This document shows, piece by piece, positions 25,423 to 34,182 of a stretch of DNA of 64,000 nucleotides. The number at the start of each line of letters is the position of its first letter. The first letter of the stretch is position 1. The notes under the pieces are model-generated. The model worked only from the letters and a program-made list of their open reading frames with translations. It ran no database searches and was not told the DNA's origin. Source of the DNA: Chryseobacterium taichungense (GTDB taxonomy: Bacteria; Bacteroidota; Bacteroidia; Flavobacteriales; Weeksellaceae). The translations under genes were made by a program, and so were the position numbers. The stretch covers positions 124,001 to 188,000 of the forward strand of contig NZ_FOBV01000001.1 of NCBI RefSeq assembly GCF_900109935.1, read 5' to 3'.

Positions 25423-25448
25423 GAACCGGCTGCATGTACAGCCGGTTC
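25423..25448 (-). terminator. Hairpin terminator after the second TolC gene
   Basis: Perfect 10-bp stem GAACCGGCTG with a 6-base loop, 31 bases beyond the stop of the TolC gene. Bases 25283-25422 between the two hairpins contain no ORF I can support. Confidence 0.65.
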
Positions 25449-25479
25449 AAGGAAAAGAGGCCTTTCCTTCTAAAAACAC

Positions 25480-26766
25480 TTAATACTCACCATTTACCCC
25501 TGATGCTTTTTTATACTTAGCTTCATTGATCTTATATTCTGCTTTGGCATCCAGAATCTCCGATTTCGCTTCCTGCCAAAGAACCTGAGCTTTTAATACT
25601 TCTTCTGCCACAACCGTTCCTGCGTCATAACGATCCTGATTCAAACGTAGATTTTCTGTGGCCTGAACAAGAGATTTTTCTGCAAGCTCGATGCGTTTAA
25701 CCGACTGATTAAGCTGCATCACCGCATTCTGAACTTCCAATACCAGGAGTTCTTTTGTTTCTTCCATTTCAAGCTTCTGAGCATTGGTTTTGTACTGCTG
25801 TTCCTTTACCTTCTCCTTTCTTGCTCCCCAGTCATAGATCGGAATATTCACCGACAACATTCCTACAAATCCCTGCATATTGTTTTTCAGATTGACCGGG
25901 TTAATATTTTTACCAACACTGGAAAAGCCGATGCCTGAAAGCGCAACGGTAGGTTTACGGTCACCATCCAGCAATTTTTCCTGAAGCTCATTGATTTCTA
26001 CTGCTTTGGCAAGGATTGATAATTCAGGCCGGTTCTGCGGCTGCAGCTGACTGTCTGCTAAAACACCATCAAAGCCGCCATTTACAACATCCTCTACATC
26101 AAAATCGGAATTAGGAAGTCCGGCGATCTGGGCGAGGTTTAATTTGGCAATGCTAAGATCATCTTCTGCACGTTTCAGGTTGAGCTGAGCCTCGTTCTGC
26201 TGAACTTCGATTTTCAGCAGATCATTTTTATACGTGAGCCCCGCATCAAAGGAATTCTTCACATTGGTATGCAGCTGATCCAACAATTTGATGTATTCTT
26301 TTGCCAGTGCTATTTTCTCCTTGGCATTTACAATTTGCCAGTACATGGTTTCTGCCGAGAGTTTTACCTCTTCTTTGGTAAGGTTTTTCTGCGCCATCTG
26401 CATATCTACGGCCGCTGAAGAAATCTTTTTCCCGGTTTCTACTTTACCACCGGCATACAGAACCTGGGTAACATTTACATTAGCGCTTCCCAACACTTCC
26501 GGTATCAGGTTGGAAAGCGGTTTGGTGAAATAATATCCTCTCACACTTCCGTCTACGGTAGGTTTTCCTCCTGCTTCGGCAGCTGTTCTGGCAGCCTTGG
26601 CAGCTTCGATATTCTGCTGCGCTTTTTTGATCTTTTTATTGTTCTCTAATGCCCGGTTTTTCACTTCATCCACAGAAACCACGCGCTGCTGAGCCTGGTA
26701 ACTTATGGCCGTGGTGAACATCAGCACCAAAACTATCTTTGATATCGTATCGTATATGATTTTCAT
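25480..26766 (-). CDS. TolC-family outer-membrane channel (module 2)
   Basis: 428 aa. A signal peptide ends SYQAQQ near residue 25, followed by the repeated coiled-coil halves of TolC/OEP proteins (EAAKAARTAAEAGGKPTVDG and LQVQNAVMQLNQSVKRIELAEK-type segments). The ATG at 26766 is preferred over an in-frame TTG at 26796. It is the last gene of a second MFP-RND-TolC operon and is only distantly similar to the TolC of module 1. Confidence 0.92.
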   Translation of the reverse strand: MKIIYDTISKIVLVLMFTTAISYQAQQRVVSVDEVKNRALENNKKIKKAQQNIEAAKAARTAAEAGGKPTVDGSVRGYYFTKPLSNLIPEVLGSANVNVTQVLYAGGKVETGKKISSAAVDMQMAQKNLTKEEVKLSAETMYWQIVNAKEKIALAKEYIKLLDQLHTNVKNSFDAGLTYKNDLLKIEVQQNEAQLNLKRAEDDLSIAKLNLAQIAGLPNSDFDVEDVVNGGFDGVLADSQLQPQNRPELSILAKAVEINELQEKLLDGDRKPTVALSGIGFSSVGKNINPVNLKNNMQGFVGMLSVNIPIYDWGARKEKVKEQQYKTNAQKLEMEETKELLVLEVQNAVMQLNQSVKRIELAEKSLVQATENLRLNQDRYDAGTVVAEEVLKAQVLWQEAKSEILDAKAEYKINEAKYKKASGVNGEY

Positions 26767-26859
26767 TTTTTTTATATAAAGGTTGCCCTGCAGCAATAAA
26801 CGAAGGAGCTTATGAATAGAGTTTGATACAGGACAACCGGTTAAAAAATTTGATTATAA

Positions 26860-29800
26860 TTATTCGTGATGAGGTTTTGGTTTGTATAAAATAACCTCAT
26901 CGTCCAATTGATCTTCAGGGGTTTCATCTTTAGGTACAGGATCTTTCAGAAGCTTGTAATACATCACCGGAACAATGAAAAGCGTAAAGATCATAGAGAA
27001 GATGAGCCCGAAAGCCAGCACACTTCCCAGCGGTGCCCACATCGGAGATTTTCCCAGGATCATCGGAACTACTCCAACAGCCGCAGCGGCTGAAGTAAGG
27101 AATATAGGACGCATTCTTCGTTTGGCTGCCGCCATAGCTGCCGCTTTGTGGGTATATCCATGTTCCCGGATCAGCTCATCGGCATAATCTACCAGGATGA
27201 TCCCATTTCTTACCACAATACCGATCAAACTGATGATTCCCATAAAGCCTGTCATCCCTAATGGATTTCCGGTAACGAACAGTCCGAAGAAGGCCCCGAA
27301 AAGACTCAGTAGGAACGTGCACAGGATAATGAGTGCTTTTCCAAGACTTTTAAACTGGAACAGCAGCGTAAGGAAAATCAGGATAAGGCTCACAGAAAGC
27401 GAAAGCATCATTCCCGGGGTGTTTTCCAATGTTGATTCGGCGTCACCACCATACTGGATGGTCGTTCCTGCAGGTAATGCAAGCGCCTCAATTTTCGGCT
27501 GGGCTTCTTTTAGGATTTTTGAAGGCTTAGGGCCAAGCTGTGCTTCTGCCAATACACTGGTGTATTTAATTCCGTTCCTCCTTAAAATGACGCCGGTATG
27601 CCATTCCGGCTGTAAGGTGGCCACTTCTTTCAGTGGAATCTTTTCCCCGAGATAAGACTGAATATGAAGATTTTCAAGGGCATTCATATCTTTTCTGCTG
27701 ATGGAATCATACCTCAAAAAGATATCAACCGGCTTATCGCCTTCCCATAAGGTCGATACGGAATATCCTTTCAGTCCGGCTCCGAGCGTTTGGGTAATGG
27801 CCTGATTGGTGATGCCCAGACGGTTAGCTTTTACATCATCTACATTCAGCTTAACACCCATATAATCGTATTCGCTGCCAAAACGCACATTATTGGCTCC
27901 CGGTGTGTTCTCAAGGATCTTTTTCACCTCCAGGGCTACTTTCCGCTGGTCGGCTTCATTATCACTTACCACACGGATATCAATGGGTGAACCTTCCTGG
28001 AAGCTGAGCTGCTTCAACTTAATATAGCCATCAGGTATAAAGTTTTTCAGTTTTTCCAGGTATTCGTTTACCATTTCATTAGATGCGTCGTTACCAGTTG
28101 TCGTAATGAAAACCTGCGCAAAATATTTTTTAGGAGATTCCGGCGCATAGGAGGTATGGAATCGCGGAGAGCTCATCCCGACAAAGCTGGTGATATCCAC
28201 GACCCGATTGTCTTTCTTAAGGATCTTTTCAAGTTCTTTTACCTTAGCTTCCGTTTTCTCCAGCGAGGTCCCATTTGGCATCCATACCTCCATATTAAAC
28301 TGGTTTCTTTCGCTGAGCGGGAAAAACTCGGGGTCAACTTTCGTGGCGATGAACAAGGCACTGACAATGGATAACACACCTACAAGCATGGTTGTCTTCG
28401 GCCATTTAAACGCTAATCCAACCCCATTATCAAAAACGGTCTGAAGATGATCCAGCATGTTTTTCTTCAGCGGCCGGTCACTCATTTTATGCTTTAATCC
28501 TTTTTTAATGAATACATAGCAGGTGTATGGCGTAAGGAACAGCGCGACAAGCATCGATGTAATCAGCGCTATAGCGACTGTGATGGGTAGTGAGAACATA
28601 AAGTCCTTTGCAATGCCATCCATAAACAAGGCCAACGGGGCAAATGCAAAGATAATGGCCATTGTTGCCGTAAAGATCGGGAGCGACAGCTGCTGGGCGG
28701 CCGTCCATGCGGCCGTCCAGGGGGTAATGCCTTCATCCAGCTTTTCGATATAGTTGTCGACGACCACTATGGCGTTATCCACCACCATACCGAGAACGAT
28801 GATCAAAGCGGCAAGGGTTACCTGGTGAAGCTCCAGCCCCACGATCTGCATCAGTCCAAACGTAATCACGATAGAAATAGGCGCTGCTGCAGAAGCCACA
28901 CCGGCTACCCGTATAGGAAGCAGCAGCATAACCACAAGCACCACAGAACCAATCGCCATGGCAAACTCAACCATGAAATGGCTGATGCTTTCTCCCACTG
29001 CTTCCGGTTGATTCACGATCGTTTTCATATGAATATCAGGAGGGAAATCTTTCTGAATATCCTCGATCTTTTTCTCCACTTCTTTTCCGAAGGCAACGAT
29101 ATTATTTCCGGGCTGCATATCAACGGTCAGTACCATAGCCTTTTCATTACCTACCCTTACAAATGAGGAAGGTTCTTCAAAACGTCTTTCAAGGTCAGCC
29201 ACATCTTTCAGCCTTACAACATTACCTGCCGGTGTGGTATACACGATCTGCTCGGCAATATCAGCCATATTCTTGTAACGGCTGTTGGTATATACCGGGA
29301 TAATGGCATTTGAACCTCCTGATATTTCTCCGTTATATCCCGTTACATTCTGCTGCTGGATGGCATTTACCAACGTACTCACTCCAAAACCGTACTGCTG
29401 CAGTTTTTGATCATTAATCTTAATGTAAATCTGCTGTCTTTGTCCACCGGAACGGTTGATCTTGGAAACCGTAGGGATCACCTTTAATCCGTCTTCCAGT
29501 TTATCGACATAGCTCTCGATCTCAGCGTAGGATCTTTCTTTGGAAGACACTGAAATGATCATGGCCGTTACATCGGCAAAATTGCTGTTGATAAATGGCC
29601 CGACAACGCCGGCTGGAAGTTTTGGACGCAAATTGACATCCATGTCCAGCTGAAGGGTGTGCCAGAACTTCTTACGGTCTTTTACATTGGTGTTCATTTC
29701 TACGGTAAAGAATACCTGTCCCTCTTTAACTTCAGCTTTTACTTTTTTCTTTTTGATCTCTTCAAAGGAGAAAAGATACTGTTCTATTTTTTTGGCTACT

Positions 29801-30009
29801 TCCTCTTCTACCTGGTGCTCATCGGCTCCGGGATAAAAAGCGTATACAGCAGCTGTAGGCATATCGATACGCGGGTTTTCGCTTCGGGGCATATTCATCA
29901 GGGAATTGATCCCCATCACCATCAACAGTACCACCAGCACAATCACCACCTGCTTGTGCTTCATCGCAGCTTCCAGAAAATGCACTTTTTTATTCGTCAT
30001 TTCTTTCAT
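26860..30009 (-). CDS. RND efflux permease (module 2)
   Basis: 1049 aa RND pump. The TM4 motif reads MVVDNAIVVVDN, with one Asp and one Asn where AcrB has two Asp. A subset of RND proteins carries this change. The Lys940 equivalent is Arg (GIVVRNGIILVDY). Otherwise TM and porter features are standard. Operon order is adaptor-RND-TolC. A TetR gene 1.5 kb away on the plus strand could regulate it, but they are separated by ~1 kb of non-coding repeats. Substrate unknown. Confidence 0.92.
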   Translation of the reverse strand: MKEMTNKKVHFLEAAMKHKQVVIVLVVLLMVMGINSLMNMPRSENPRIDMPTAAVYAFYPGADEHQVEEEVAKKIEQYLFSFEEIKKKKVKAEVKEGQVFFTVEMNTNVKDRKKFWHTLQLDMDVNLRPKLPAGVVGPFINSNFADVTAMIISVSSKERSYAEIESYVDKLEDGLKVIPTVSKINRSGGQRQQIYIKINDQKLQQYGFGVSTLVNAIQQQNVTGYNGEISGGSNAIIPVYTNSRYKNMADIAEQIVYTTPAGNVVRLKDVADLERRFEEPSSFVRVGNEKAMVLTVDMQPGNNIVAFGKEVEKKIEDIQKDFPPDIHMKTIVNQPEAVGESISHFMVEFAMAIGSVVLVVMLLLPIRVAGVASAAAPISIVITFGLMQIVGLELHQVTLAALIIVLGMVVDNAIVVVDNYIEKLDEGITPWTAAWTAAQQLSLPIFTATMAIIFAFAPLALFMDGIAKDFMFSLPITVAIALITSMLVALFLTPYTCYVFIKKGLKHKMSDRPLKKNMLDHLQTVFDNGVGLAFKWPKTTMLVGVLSIVSALFIATKVDPEFFPLSERNQFNMEVWMPNGTSLEKTEAKVKELEKILKKDNRVVDITSFVGMSSPRFHTSYAPESPKKYFAQVFITTTGNDASNEMVNEYLEKLKNFIPDGYIKLKQLSFQEGSPIDIRVVSDNEADQRKVALEVKKILENTPGANNVRFGSEYDYMGVKLNVDDVKANRLGITNQAITQTLGAGLKGYSVSTLWEGDKPVDIFLRYDSISRKDMNALENLHIQSYLGEKIPLKEVATLQPEWHTGVILRRNGIKYTSVLAEAQLGPKPSKILKEAQPKIEALALPAGTTIQYGGDAESTLENTPGMMLSLSVSLILIFLTLLFQFKSLGKALIILCTFLLSLFGAFFGLFVTGNPLGMTGFMGIISLIGIVVRNGIILVDYADELIREHGYTHKAAAMAAAKRRMRPIFLTSAAAAVGVVPMILGKSPMWAPLGSVLAFGLIFSMIFTLFIVPVMYYKLLKDPVPKDETPEDQLDDEVILYKPKPHHE

Positions 30010-30020
30010 TTATTCTTAAA

Positions 30021-31061
30021 TTAAAACTTAACAGGTTTACCGTCTTCCAGACGTGTCTGTCCGGAAACAACAACCTGGTCATCCGGAGTGAGTCCGCTTT
30101 TGATGATGACATCGCTGGTACCTGCCATATTTTGCATTTCTAATCTCTTTTTAAAGGCGGTGGCGCCGTTCTTAGCATATTTTACGGTATACACATAACT
30201 GGAACCGTCAGGATTTTTAAGTACTGCCTGAGCGGGAAGGATAATGGCATCTTTGTTTTTTCCGGTATTAATGTTGATATCTGTGATCATCCCCGGTAGG
30301 ATCTGCCCTCCCGGATTGTCGAGACGAATCTTTACGGTGTACGTTCTGGAATTGTCATCCGCCTGGGGATTGATGATGGTGATATTTCCATGGATCGTAC
30401 GGTTAAGACTTGGAATGGAAACCTCTGCAGGCGTTCCTATTTTAAGTGCGCTGATCTCATTCTCCGTGATGGATGCAGTCGCATATACTTTATCCGTTTT
30501 CACAATAGTAAATGCCGGAATACCGGGTGCTGCCGTGGCGCCGGCTTCGGTTTGTTTTTGAGAAACGATTCCTGAAAAAGAGGCATACAGCTTCGTATCT
30601 CTCAAATTTTTCATAGCCATCTCTCTATTGGCTTTAGACTGTGCCAGCGCTACTTTTGCGGCGATATAATCCCTTTCCGGTAAACTTTTTTTAAGATAAA
30701 GCTGGTTGAGACGGTTGAAATTATCCTGAGCCTGCTCCATCCCTGCACCGGCAACGGCCAGGGCATTCTGATAGGTATTGGTTTCAATGGCCGCCAAAAG
30801 CTGACCTTTCGATACGCGCTGTCCCTCCTGAACATAGACTGCGGTTACACGTCCGGAAACTCCAAATCCAATACTCACACTATTGTCGGCCAGAATATTT
30901 CCACTGTAAGAAAATGTTTCAGGCCGGGAAACGACCTCTATTTTCTGCACACCCACCTTTACGGGTTCGGCTTTGGCTGTAGGCTGCTCTTCTTTACCAC
31001 ATGCTGAAAGCAGCAGCAGGCTTCCTAATAAAAAAAGACTATTCGTTCTTCTCACTATCAT
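30021..31061 (-). CDS. RND membrane-fusion adaptor lipoprotein (module 2)
   Basis: 346 aa. The lipobox ends at Cys21 (LLLSAC), predicting a lipoprotein. Typical adaptor architecture: FSYSGNILADNSVSIGFGVSGRV beta domain (split by hairpin), EGQRVSKGQLLAAI, a helical hairpin around residues 95-145, and a mirrored SFSGIVSQK. First gene of the module 2 operon, with 11 bases to the RND gene. No clear TAnnTTTG box is seen upstream. Confidence 0.92.
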   Translation of the reverse strand: MIVRRTNSLFLLGSLLLLSACGKEEQPTAKAEPVKVGVQKIEVVSRPETFSYSGNILADNSVSIGFGVSGRVTAVYVQEGQRVSKGQLLAAIETNTYQNALAVAGAGMEQAQDNFNRLNQLYLKKSLPERDYIAAKVALAQSKANREMAMKNLRDTKLYASFSGIVSQKQTEAGATAAPGIPAFTIVKTDKVYATASITENEISALKIGTPAEVSIPSLNRTIHGNITIINPQADDNSRTYTVKIRLDNPGGQILPGMITDININTGKNKDAIILPAQAVLKNPDGSSYVYTVKYAKNGATAFKKRLEMQNMAGTSDVIIKSGLTPDDQVVVSGQTRLEDGKPVKF

Positions 31062-31320
31062 AAAATAAATTTTACCATTAAAGTGAATTCAATCGTAAAT
31101 TGGTTCACGATGCAAATTTGAGGTAAGGAAAAACATAATAAAAGGTCTGTTTTTGTCTGATATTGGTCTAAAACGAAACGCTGTTGTAGGATGTATTCTG
31201 CTTTGACATTCCCTGCGAATCTCTGCATAGCTTTTAAAGTTAACATGGAAGGGTTTGGGTTTAGATCCCTACGGGATGACAATCGGGATGGTAACATGGT
31301 GATTAATGCTAATATGTTTT

Positions 31321-31435
31321 GTCAACACCGCTTACATCGGATGGTCAACGACCCTTAGATCGGGCGGTCAACATACCCTTGACCGTACGGTCAACACATC
31401 AACACTGGTACGATCAACGATGAGCTGACAATAGA
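31321..31435. repeat. 23-bp tandem array, GTCAAC type (5 units)
   Basis: Units begin at 31321, 31344, 31367, 31390 and 31413, each (G/A)TCAAC followed by 17 variable bases. The period is exactly 23. Unit 3 has dyad symmetry (GGTCAA...TTGACC). Confidence 0.85.
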
Positions 31436-31478
31436 GGTTAATTTCTGCCTGTTGATTTCTTCGGTCGTCAATGAATAT

Positions 31479-31570
31479 CGCTTAGCCACGTAAGGGGATG
31501 TCACTTAGCATGCTAAGGGTACCCCACTTAGCTGCCTAAGTGGAGATCACTTAGGTATGGAGTAATATGC
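31479..31570. repeat. 23-bp tandem array, CACTTAGC type (4 units)
   Basis: Units begin at 31479, 31502, 31525 and 31548. The first half is C(A/G)CTTAGC or CACTTAGG; units 2 and 3 are palindromic (CTTAGCATGCTAAG; CACTTAG-CTGC-CTAAGTG). Confidence 0.85.
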
Positions 31571-32004
31571 TTACTATCTTTAATATCATTTTTTACATCA
31601 CTCTGTACATTGAAAAAGCACGGACCTGGAAATTCGCGCTAATGGGTAAAGTCGATGTTATATTTCCACTACAAGAACCCACGTACTGAGGACACCCTAT
31701 CCTTCGTACTAAGCAAGCCTCATCCTCCGAGCGAAGGAACTCTCTTCCTTCGCACGAGGGACAACGGTGGGGGCGTACGGGATCTCTGCCTTGTTAAACA
31801 GCTTATTTTTGAGAGCTTCCTACACTGCAAATAATAATGGGATCGGACCATAGGCTCCAAGTATTATCGGTTACTCTATCGCTGTTAATGTGTTTACAAG
31901 CTTCATCCTGTTCAGATTCTGACCAGTTTACACCGAATTCAGACCTTTTTTATTAACCTTTCACTACAGAAATTTGCATTATTAACCAATATGAAAGGTA
32001 ATAC

Positions 32005-32291
32005 ATGAAGAGCCGGGCCGTATCTGTAACCAGTAAGCTGATTGATAAAAAAGAGGTTTGGAAACTGATTACAGATATTGACCACTGGAGTGATTGGGAT
32101 TTCAACATCGATATGTAATGGAAGATACAGAGAAGGGATTGAAAATAACCATTAGTACTTCTGTTTCAGGTTTTCTGGCCAGACTATGGAATTTATTGAT
32201 AGTAAAAAGAATTGTGAAAGATACTCCGGAAGATCTTAGCGTAATCGTTGAACAGATAAAAAACAGATATGAAAAACAATGTGCTTTTTAA
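32005..32291 (+). pseudogene. Broken SRPBCC-family (START/Bet v1-like) gene
   Basis: Frame 1 from 32005 encodes 37 residues with the SRPBCC opening (KKEVWKLITDIDHWSDWDFNI) and stops at 32118. A second frame from the overlapping ATG at 32118 encodes 57 residues that look like the C-terminal strand and long helix of the same fold (TISTSVSGFLARLWNLLI, then VIVEQIKNRYEKQ). The central beta sheet, ~50-60 residues, is missing and the frames differ, so this is most simply an internal deletion with frameshift. Coupled translation of two fragments is the alternative. Confidence 0.7.
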
Positions 32292-32520
32292 AACAAGATT
32301 CAAAAAAATTATAGATGCGTTCTGGCTAAGGGAAGATATCCTGGAAATCATTCCCAACTGCCAGTGTGAATATCTCGACAACAATTTCAGATTGTTGTGT
32401 GTATCTTCTGAAACTTTATTTTCGGAAAATGAGCTTAAACCTGTTTTTGAATTGTATAAAACGGAGTTCTTTATTGTAGAACAAAATATCTCAAGAGCGA
32501 GGTTGCATACGATATCCTGA
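32269..32520 (+). CDS. 83-aa protein of unknown function
   Basis: Overlaps the end of the broken SRPBCC gene by 23 bases and precedes the TetR gene on the same strand. It has a basic N-terminus (MKNNVLFKTRFKKI), a CQC pair near residue 33 and an amphipathic C-terminus. I do not recognise a family. Codon use resembles its neighbours, but the short length leaves doubt. Confidence 0.45.
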   Translation: MKNNVLFKTRFKKIIDAFWLREDILEIIPNCQCEYLDNNFRLLCVSSETLFSENELKPVFELYKTEFFIVEQNISRARLHTIS

Positions 32521-32546
32521 TAATCGACAATCTACCAGCGAAGATC

Positions 32547-33101
32547 TTGAATACTGAAGAAAAAATAAAGGAAACTGCCAAATATCTGCTTTTCGTGGAA
32601 GGCAGGTTTGATGCCACAACACAGCAGATCGCACAAAGCGCAGGTATGGACAGAACAGCAATTCATTATTATTTCCGTACGAAATCAAATCTTGTTGATA
32701 TCATCATTAATGAAATGATCAATGAATTTCCTGCTCCGGCCTGGATTGACATTAAAGATCTCTCACTGAAGGATAAGTTGGAAAGATATATTGATTTTAA
32801 TACTGAAAAATGCAAAAAATATCCTTATCTGGATATTTATATGCTTACACAGAATGAATTTTCAGAACTCGGTCAGAAATTATTTTTTCCGTTGGCAGAA
32901 ATGATTCCTGAAATCTCAGTTTGTATCCGTGAAGGAAAAACATCCTACAACAATGCTTTACTTTTTCTGACCGATTTTGCTTCTATGGTTTCAGGGTTTT
33001 ATATCTCTGCTGATTTTCTTAAGAAAAGAGCAGATGTTGTTTTATCACCATCTTTCGATTATCAGCGAGCTGAAAGGATTATTAATTTATTTTTAACGTA
33101 A
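32547..33101 (+). CDS. TetR/AcrR-family transcriptional regulator
   Basis: 184 aa. The N-terminal helix-turn-helix is TTQQIAQSAGMDRTAIHYYFRTKSNLVD, a textbook TetR reader. The C-terminal ligand domain is unassigned. No ATG exists near the expected start; the TTG at 32547 places the coding start exactly where TetR proteins begin (NTEEKIKETAKYLL), so I accept TTG. Possible role: repressor of the module 2 efflux operon, by analogy with TetR-RND pairs; the gene is, however, 1.5 kb from it. Confidence 0.85.
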   Translation: MNTEEKIKETAKYLLFVEGRFDATTQQIAQSAGMDRTAIHYYFRTKSNLVDIIINEMINEFPAPAWIDIKDLSLKDKLERYIDFNTEKCKKYPYLDIYMLTQNEFSELGQKLFFPLAEMIPEISVCIREGKTSYNNALLFLTDFASMVSGFYISADFLKKRADVVLSPSFDYQRAERIINLFLT

Positions 33102-33199
33102 ATATCGAATTGAAAAATCAGCTGGATGATGAATTTTCGCATTGGTAACATGATCCTGCGGCTTATTTATTAACTTTACTAACGTTCATATTAAAAGCT

Positions 33200-34105
33200 A
33201 TGACTCATAAAGATATTGTTTTTCATAATCTCCACGATCTTTTTAAAATGATCGATAAGACTGGTGATCATCAAAAAAGCAACAATGACTTTTTCATGAT
33301 CCGGGAATCTCATGATCTTGATGAACATTCTTACAAATATCCTTTCAGAACAGACAATTGCGCTATCATGCTGATTACAGAAGGGGAAGGAAATATGCAA
33401 ATTAATCTTGAAGAAATACATATCAAAAAAGATGATATTGTTATTTTCACCCCAAATTCAATTGTTCATCCAGCCAGCGAAGGCTCCCATGTCAAGGCAA
33501 AAGGTATTGTATTCAATGATTCTTTTGTTCAGAAGAATATCCGCCACATGCATTACATCAATGAGGTCATCTTCTTTTCCGAAAGAAATACTCCGATCTT
33601 ACATCCTGACTTGAATGAAAGGGAAACGATAAGGTTTCTGCTTGATAAGATCAGCCTGGCGGATGAGCAGGAAAATTACTATTCGAAAGATATTATCAAC
33701 CATTATTTTAATGCACTGCTCCTTGAGCTGATGGTAATATACCGTTATAATGACAGAAGGATGATTGATCCTAAAACATCAAGAAAAAAGGATCTTATCA
33801 ACCAGTTTCTTGTCCTGCTTTCAGAGCATTCCAAAAAAGAGAGAGCGGTTGAGTTTTATGCCGAGAAGCTTTTTGTGACCCCGAGCTATCTGACACGTAT
33901 TATAAAAGAAGCTTCCGGTGAATCTACCCGTACGATTATTACCAATTCGGTTATTATTGAGGCGCGTGATCTGCTTTTAAATTCTAATCTTTCCATCACC
34001 CAGATCGCAGAAGAGCTTCATTTCAGTGATCAGTCTTTTTTTGGTAAATTCTTTAAAAAGAAAATGAAGATGTTCCCTAAAATGTTCAGGGTGAAACATA
34101 AGTAA
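33200..34105 (+). CDS. AraC-family transcriptional regulator
   Basis: 301 aa. The N-terminal cupin-like sensor (residues ~20-150, with ITEGEGNMQINLEEIHIKKDD) is followed by a ~100-residue AraC helix-turn-helix pair: FYAEKLFVTPSYLTRIIKEASG and ITQIAEELHFSDQSFFGKFFKKKM. It lies ~100 bases after the TetR gene, same strand. The ligand is not deducible. Confidence 0.9.
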   Translation: MTHKDIVFHNLHDLFKMIDKTGDHQKSNNDFFMIRESHDLDEHSYKYPFRTDNCAIMLITEGEGNMQINLEEIHIKKDDIVIFTPNSIVHPASEGSHVKAKGIVFNDSFVQKNIRHMHYINEVIFFSERNTPILHPDLNERETIRFLLDKISLADEQENYYSKDIINHYFNALLLELMVIYRYNDRRMIDPKTSRKKDLINQFLVLLSEHSKKERAVEFYAEKLFVTPSYLTRIIKEASGESTRTIITNSVIIEARDLLLNSNLSITQIAEELHFSDQSFFGKFFKKKMKMFPKMFRVKHK

Positions 34106-34120
34106 AACTGCATAAACAAA

Positions 34121-34152
34121 AACCGCCTTAAACTCAATGTTTAAGGCAGTTT
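34121..34152. terminator. Bidirectional terminator between AraC and dnaK
   Basis: GCCTTAAAC pairs with GTTTAAGGC around TCAAT, with T-runs on both strands. Confidence 0.85.
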
Positions 34153-34182
34153 TTAATTATTTTATTATTGATTAATCAATAC

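Larger units (their letters stand above)
31062..32004. other. 943-bp gene-free region with repeat arrays
   Basis: No ORF I can support. It holds a small palindrome (ATCCCTACGGGAT near 31266), two 23-bp-period tandem arrays (annotated separately), and from about 31660 a more GC-rich stretch with the hairpin GCGAAGGA-ACTCTCT-TCCTTCGC. The last 80 bases are the likely promoter of the broken SRPBCC gene. Confidence 0.7.

Noticed and set aside
28156..29166. Plus-strand ORFs across the RND gene at 26860-30009
   Set aside because: They are mirror images of a conserved pump gene and lack any family features.
31321..31570. CRISPR array
   Set aside because: Unit length is 23 bp with no room for 30-bp spacers, units are degenerate, and no cas gene is present in the window.
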